Shown here: positions 58,340 to 64,000 of the stretch, piece after piece
Layout: each line of letters begins with the position of its first letter
How positions within the stretch are numbered: position 1 is the stretch's first letter
DNA from: Oenanthe sinensis
Taxonomy: Eukaryota; Streptophyta; Magnoliopsida; Apiales; Apiaceae
Length of the DNA stretch: 64,000 nt
Direction of reading: 5' to 3'
NCBI GenBank assembly: GCA_028671895.1
Contig: CM053801.1
Span: forward strand, 39,684,836 to 39,748,835
Notes under the pieces: generated by a model
The model's database searches: none
The model's input: only the letters and a program-made list of their open reading frames with translations
What the model was told of the DNA's origin: nothing
Translations under genes and position numbers: made by a program

Positions 58340-61300
58340 GTGGGACACGATACTGATAATTGCCGTCAGTTAAAAGGTGAGATTGAGTTTCTGATTAGAA
58401 GAGGAAAGTTGAATAAATACACCAAGGATGATGCTAGAAATGATAGAGGTTATAATGACAAACGAAGGGACTCAGACCCCAAAGAAAAAAATAATCAGCC
58501 CCGAGGGCCTGTGATCAATGTAATTTCATGGGAACCGACCGCTGCAGGTAACTCCCGAAATTCTAAAAAGGATTATACCCGAGAGGTAATGAGCATTGTA
58601 GGAGAGCCTGCTAAGAGAACAAGGACCGATGTCTCTTTGTCCATTGATGATTCCGACTTGGAAGGGGTGAGGTTCCCCCACGATGACCCTTTGGTGATCA
58701 CCCCCATCATAGAAAACTCTCATGTGAAAAGAGTCTTGGTAGACAATGGGTCATCTGCAGACATCCTGTTTTATGATGCTTTTGTGAAAATGGGATACAA
58801 CGATTCGCAACTGACTCCTTCCAACATGCCTATATACGGTTTTAATGGAGTGGAATTTCAGATTGAGGGGATTATACGACTACCTATGACTATGGGTGAA
58901 GAACCTCGACAGTCTACTCAAATGTTGAATTTCCTAGTTATCAAGGCAAGCGCTACCTACAATGCAATCCTTGGGAGGACTGGGCTGCATGCCTTTAAAG
59001 CGGTAACTTCTATATACCATCTGAAACTCAAATTCCCAACTAGAAATGGAGTGGGAGAAGAGAGAGGAGATCAAAAAATGGCTATAAGTTTTTACGTGGC
59101 CACCTTGAAGCCTGATGGCACTACGGTGCAGGTCCTCCACATCGAAGGCATGGATGTCAGAGATCAAGAAGAAAGAAAAGGGAATCCCGCAAAGGACTTG
59201 GAGCCCATTCCACTGGATTCTCTAGATCATGAAAAAGTGACATATGTTGGGACTTCACTCCCCAAGGACCTGAAACAACATCTGGTTCAGTTCTTGCAAG
59301 AAAATAGAGATGACTTTACTTGGACAGATGTCGACATGCCAAGGATAGACCCCAAACTCATAACACATAAGTTGAATATGGATCCTAAAAGGACAGCAGT
59401 CAAGCCGGAAAAAAAAATTGCTCCTGAAAGGAAAAAGACCATTAAGCAAGAAATGGAGAAGTTGTTGGAAGTCGGGTTTATTGAAGAAGTCCAGTTCCCT
59501 GAGTGGCTAGCAAACTCTGTAATGATCAAAAAGGCCAATGGAAAGTGGAAAATGTGAGTGGACTTCACAGACTTGAATGATGCTTGCCTAAAGGACTATT
59601 TCCCCTTGCCAAGGATAAACACATTGATTGATGCCACAACTGAGCACGAGATGCTTAGCTTTATGGATGGCTCCAGTGGCTACAACTAAATCAAAATGCA
59701 CCCCGATGGCATTCCTAAGGTATCATTTATAACTGATTTTGATGTTTTCTGTTATTTGATTATGGCTTTTGGACTTAAGAATGTAGGAGCCACATATTAA
59801 AGGTTTGTAAACAAAATTTTTAAGCACCTCATTGGTAAGACCATGGAGGTCTACGTTGACGATATGTTAGTCAAAAGCTTTGACAAGGCCGATCACCTCG
59901 AACACCTAAGAGAGGCATTTGAAGTTCTGAGAACCCATAAGGTGATGTTGAACCCAGCCAAGTGTGACTTCGAAGTAGGGTCTGAAAAATTTCTAAACTG
60001 GTCTCCAAAAGAGACATTGAGGCCAATCCTAATAAGATTCAAGCAACCTTGGACATGGAGCCCCCTAAGACAGTGAAAGATGTCCAAAAGCTCACAGAAA
60101 GGGTAGCAGTCCTGAGTCGCTTCATATCCAAGTCCGGAGAAAAGTGCATGCCTTTCATTAAGGCCCTCAAGAAGGTCAAGAACTTTGAATGGAATAACGA
60201 GAGCCAAACAGCATTTGTGGAACTGAAGAAGTACATGGCTGAGCCACCACTACTTGTCAAGCCAACACCTGAAGAAGTGTTATACCTGTATCTTGTTATC
60301 TGTAGCTCAGCCCTGAGTGTTGTTCTTGTGAAAGAGGAAGCCAAGGTTCAAAAACCCATTTATTATGTCAATAAGATATTGCATGGTGCAGAGCTGAACT
60401 ACTCAAAGGTTGAGAAGTTTGTCTTAGCATTAATAATGGCTTCAAGGAAGCTATGTTCGTACTTCCAGGTGCATGCTATTGAAGTCTTGACAGACCAGCC
60501 CTTGAGAAACATACTGCACAGCCCCAAGGCCAGTGGAAGGCTAATCAAATGGGCCATTGAGCTTGGAGAGTTCGAAATCATATACAAGCTGAGAACGGTC
60601 ATCAAGGCCCAGGCTCTAGCTGACTTCGTGGTTGAATGTACCATTCCCAAACAAGAAGTCGGGGGGGGGGGGGGAGAAAAGAATAAAGAAAATGGAAATA
60701 AGAAAGAAAAGAGGAAGAAAGAGAGGAAGAACTAAAAGAATACTGGGTGCTCTTTTTTGACGGAGCTTCAAAAATAAAAACTAGTGGAGCTGGCCTAGTT
60801 TTGCAAAGTCCGGATGGGTTTATTGTCGAATATGCAATCATGTTGGATTTTTCAACTACAAACAACGAGGCAGAGTACGAAGCTTTGATAGCTGGGTTTC
60901 GTCTGGCCAGAGCCCTAAGGGTGAAAAACATGAAAGTATGTGGCGACTCGAAGCTAGAAATTTCTTAAGTGAATGGAAAGTTTGAGGCCCGTGAAGAGAC
61001 TATAATGAAATATTTGAGAATTGTTAAAGCTCAAATCACACAGTTTGAAGAATGTTACTTTGAGTATATCTCGAGAGAGGAGAATGTGAAGGCTTATGCC
61101 TTGTCTAAATTTGCATCATTAGAGATTGAGAATTACTCTTGAAGTATTTATTTCCAAGTCTTGAAGACCCCAAGCACTGATGTTAAACTAGTAGTCCCGA
61201 TTGGGATGAGAGCATATTGGATGGATCCCATCAAATATACTTGGAAACGGGGAAAACACCAACTGACCCCATGGAGGCACGCAAGCTATCAGTGAGAGCC

Positions 61301-62435
61301 TTGAAGTATACCCTCATAGAAGGAATACTTTATAAGAGGTCGTATGTGATACCCTACTTGAAGTGTCTGAGACCCCATGGGGCTGAAGCTGCCCTAAGGG
61401 AAGTTCATGAAGATGTATGTGGCCAGCACCTTGGAAGCAGGGCTCTTGCTCATAAAGTCATGAGGCTAAGATTTTATTGATCTGAGATGCTTAAAGATGC
61501 TAAAGCTTATGTTAAGAAGTTTGATCGCTGCCAAAGGTTTGCACCCGTCATTATGCATCCCCCAAGATGCTGACATCCATCAACTCCTCACTCCCCTTTG
61601 CTATGTGGGGAATGTATATCTTAGGGCCGTTTCCTATGGCCTGTGCACAAATAAAGTTCCTCATTATCGCCATTGACTACTTCACTAAGTGGATAGAAGC
61701 CAAGCCCTTGGCCAAGATTGACACTAAGAATGTGACCCAATTCTCCTAGGAAAATGTTATATGCAGGTATGGGTTATCCAGAATCCTAGTGACGGACAAC
61801 AGAACTCAGTTTAACATCAAGGACTTTGTTGAGTATTTTGAAAACTATAACATTGAACTACGCTTCACTTTAGTAGTTCATCCACAGTCAAATGGGCAAG
61901 CTGAGGTTGCCAACAGAATTATCCTAGACAGACTCAAAAAGAGGATTAAACGCTCTCAAAGGACTTGGGTTGACGAACTACTCCCAATCATATGGGTATA
62001 CAGAACTACTTGTAAGGCTTCAACAGGAGCAACACCTTTTCACCTAGCCTACGGAGCTGAAGTAGTGGTACCCGTCGAAATTACTCGGATGTCGCTAAGA
62101 GTACAGAATTTTCAGATTGACACCAATGAGGCATGAGATTGGCTCTAGACTTGATAGATGAGCTACGCGATGAAGCCAATGCCAGAATTGTAGAGAACCG
62201 AAAGAAAGCTTCATTCTACTACAACCTCAGAGTTAAGGAAAGGTTCTTCCGCGAAGGAGACTTAGTCCTGCGAAAGATCGAGGCATCTGGAGCTGGTCCC
62301 AAAGGCAAGCTAGATCTAAATTGGGAAGGACCATACTAAGTGAAGGAAGTCACAGGGCAAGGTGCATACAAGCTCCAAAACCTTGAAGGGGTTGAAATCC
62401 CAAGAAGCTGGAATGCTGCCAACTTAAGAATTTAA
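58340..62435 (+). pseudogene. Pol of the Tat element, broken (protease, RT, RNase H, second RNase H, integrase)
   Basis: Protease VLVDNGSSADILF (about 58,735); RT from about 59,430 with YVDDMLVKS at 59,848; first RNase H about 60,290-60,500 (LTDQPLRNIL); a lysine-rich linker with a G-run (60,661-60,672); second RNase H FFDGASKIKTSGAG...NNEAEYEALIAG (60,750-60,970); integrase zinc region (61,400-61,560); core with IDYFTKWIEAKP, VTDNRTQF and NGQAEVANR (61,665-61,920); and the C-terminus to 62,435. Stops at 59,555, 59,688, 60,966, 61,140, 61,478, 61,747 and elsewhere disable it. Confidence 0.87.
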
Positions 62436-62775
62436 TATGTTTAAGTTTATGACTTTGATTTTCAAAAATGTTTTAGTGTCGGCTTGTTAGTCTTGAAGGC
62501 GAGACTTGTTTTTGATATTAAGTTTTATTTGAAAACTTATTAGTTTCTAAGGAATGTTTTCTGTTCTCATCATAGTGCATTAATTATATTCGTTAAGTCT
62601 TTTACAAGCCTCGCAAGTGTTTGTTGTTTTTCTTCAAATTAAACACGAAAAACAAACAAAACAAAGGCAGAAGTAAATGACGAAAATGAAGAAAGACACA
62701 AGTACAAGCCCGAGGGCCAAACATCATTTTATGAGCCACCAAGGGTCAATATTAATACAAGAATAAAAATCCTAA
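62436..62775 (+). other. Region between integrase and antisense ORF
   Basis: No ORF. It is T-rich at first, then A-rich. Probably the spacer of the Tat element holding the 3' UTR of the antisense gene. Confidence 0.5.
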
Positions 62776-63600
62776 CTACTTGTTTTCTTCCTCCTCCTCG
62801 CTTTCAGTAGAGTCTTCCTCATTGGACGACGACTCCTCACCGACTTTGCTCGGTTCCTCTTCTTCCTCCTCTTCGAAAGAATTAGAATCAAAAGAGCTCT
62901 CCTCAGCCGATTTCTGAGGGGTTGCCTCAGGAACAATCTTCTTTAGCACAACACGACGAGGATAAGGAGTAAGAATTGGCTCGTAGGTTCTCTTCTGTCT
63001 AACATTTGGGCTGCTCATTTCTTGCGCATCAATCAATCTTTTCAAAGTCTCGGCTGATTGAGGACTTTTAAAATCCACCCTCGGGGTCAAACAAATACGG
63101 ATGCTTCTCTAGCACAGCCTTAAGAGTCTCATTCCACCCGATGGTGTAGTTGGCCGGGTAGATAAGGTCATCGTAAGCCTTTATCAAATCCTGATACTCC
63201 TCCGAGGCCATATATTTATCAATAATGGCATTTTTGTCAGCCCGGAGTTCGACCACCTCAGCTTGCTTCAAAAACTAGTCCTTCCCGGCTAGCTTCTCTT
63301 CCGAATGTTTAATTTTGGCATTCGCCACAGTGAGATCCTTCTTATGATTCCCTGCGTGAGTCTTCCACGACTCATTCTGATGCAGAGAAGCCTAGAAGTA
63401 AACATTTGCCTGAAAGACCACCAAACCAGGAATGAGTCATAGGAAAGCCTACAAATCAGGGAAAAACCAAGACGTATGTGTGCTAAGTGTATAAAATTGA
63501 AGATAGTCAAGAAGACTTACCGATGCCAATGCTTTTGCACCGAGAGCCTGCGTGCTCTCTTCATCGCGTCCCACCACTATTTCCTTGTAATCACAAGGAG
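62776..63600 (-). pseudogene. Antisense ORF of the Tat element
   Basis: The minus strand encodes, in order: an exon ending ...STQALGAKALAS at 63,521 with donor GTAAGT; an intron 63,520-63,410 (111 bp, acceptor TCTTTCAG); an exon of coiled-coil character (NHKKDLTVANAKIKHSEEKL) with two in-frame TAGs; the KQAEVVELRADKNAII and ASEEYQDLIKAYDDL segments; a frameshift near 63,070-63,090; then a basic stretch and a strongly acidic Glu/Ser end to 62,776. Antisense ORFs at this place are known in Tat/Retand elements; their function is not established. The 5' end is not resolved. Confidence 0.6.
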
Positions 63601-63625
63601 TAATAGAGTGGAGGGACTAGTTTTT

Positions 63626-64000
63626 TGTGTAGTCAGGTTCGACCCCTATATCTAATGGTCTACGTCCTGATCCATTACCAACTTGGTACGAGAATATATA
63701 TTAATCAATAATATTTCAATTACAAGATTAAGATATATATTCCTTTAACCCGATCACTAAATGTGTCTTGCTGTAATCCCTAGCATTCCTGAGCAGAATG
63801 GTTTCAGCTTGCTGTTATCTTCTACGTTGGAATCTGTTATCTTCTACCAAGATATATGCGTGTATATCAAATGGCTGGTTTAAATAATAGATAAAATATA
63901 ACATTGAAGAACAATATTAATTCAAACTGATACATAATTATAGGAGATAAAGTTTGATAAAACGTTTAAAGAATAACTCATATAAATATGCAAGATAAGG
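63626..64000 (-). repeat. Possible reverse copia LTR fragment
   Basis: On the minus strand GGACGTAGACCATT...GGGGTCGAACCTG resembles the R-U5 phrase GGACGTAGGC...CCGAACCA of many plant copia LTRs. The sequence is AT-rich, runs off the window, and breaks the Tat element. The boundary is uncertain. Confidence 0.3.

Larger units (their letters stand above)
56159..63625 (+). mobile_element. Tat-lineage Ty3-gypsy element, decayed, no 3' LTR seen
   Basis: 5' LTR, primer site, gag, protease, RT, RNase H, a second (archaeal-type) RNase H, integrase, then a region with an antisense ORF. The extra RNase H and the antisense ORF after integrase are recorded for Tat/Retand elements. Many stops interrupt every domain. 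The right end is lost: either the element continues outside the window or it is cut by the sequence from about 63,626. Confidence 0.85.

Overview
The window is nuclear DNA of a flowering plant, most likely a eudicot. Three things point there: intron-containing genes with GT-AG junctions, an RPS2/RPS5-like NB-ARC-LRR gene pair, and nested LTR retrotransposons of the SIRE/Maximus (Ty1-copia) and Tat (Ty3-gypsy) types. I could not name the species from sequence alone.

Layout. About 1-36,528 is a nest of SIRE/Maximus-type copia elements. Element A (1-10,402, +) has gag, pol, a very long extra 'envelope-like' ORF and a 3' LTR; its 5' end lies outside the window. Next come a reverse solo LTR (10,414-11,206) and the 3' part of a family-C element (11,212-13,630, +). 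These appear to sit in the gag region of an old, decayed element B (13,631-36,528, +). B is split in its envelope-like ORF by a nearly complete young element C' (22,092-35,373, -), which has two LTRs, a TCAAG target duplication, a tRNA-Met-like primer site, intact gag, a frameshifted pol and an envelope-like ORF with one stop.

36,529-48,006 is a tandem duplicated resistance-gene cluster. Two three-exon NB-ARC-LRR genes lie on the minus strand (37,028-40,966 and 43,283-46,506), followed by the 3' flank of a third copy (47,736-48,006). Both genes have their own TATA box, lack a coiled-coil N-terminus, and carry changed nucleotide-switch residues (MHS for MHD; Glu at the sensor-1 Arg position). 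A SINE, a Tourist-like MITE and a 418-bp transposon each occupy only one copy, so the paralogues preserve the empty sites.

48,682-55,188 (-) is a nine-exon gene for a 250-residue DNAJC8/SPF31-like J-domain protein. It has a hAT MITE and another MITE in intron 7, a pyrimidine-rich microsatellite in intron 1 and a Stowaway MITE upstream. 56,159 to about 63,625 is a decayed Tat-lineage gypsy element (+) with two RNase H domains and an antisense ORF. The window ends in what may be a reverse copia LTR fragment.

The most unusual signal is in the copia nest. Each element is saturated with its own short oligonucleotide motif: ATCAATTGAT-like in A, AACTCTGA in B, and GTCATACCGA or GTCTTACCGA in family-C LTRs. 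In A and B the same motif occurs in U3, in spacers and inside coding regions, where it is read as S-[ITM]-D or N-S-D tripeptides. In the LTRs the arrays lie upstream of the TATA box. The 'envelope-like' ORFs show no membrane features and look like nuclear, coiled-coil proteins, apparently with their own promoter-like upstream sequence.
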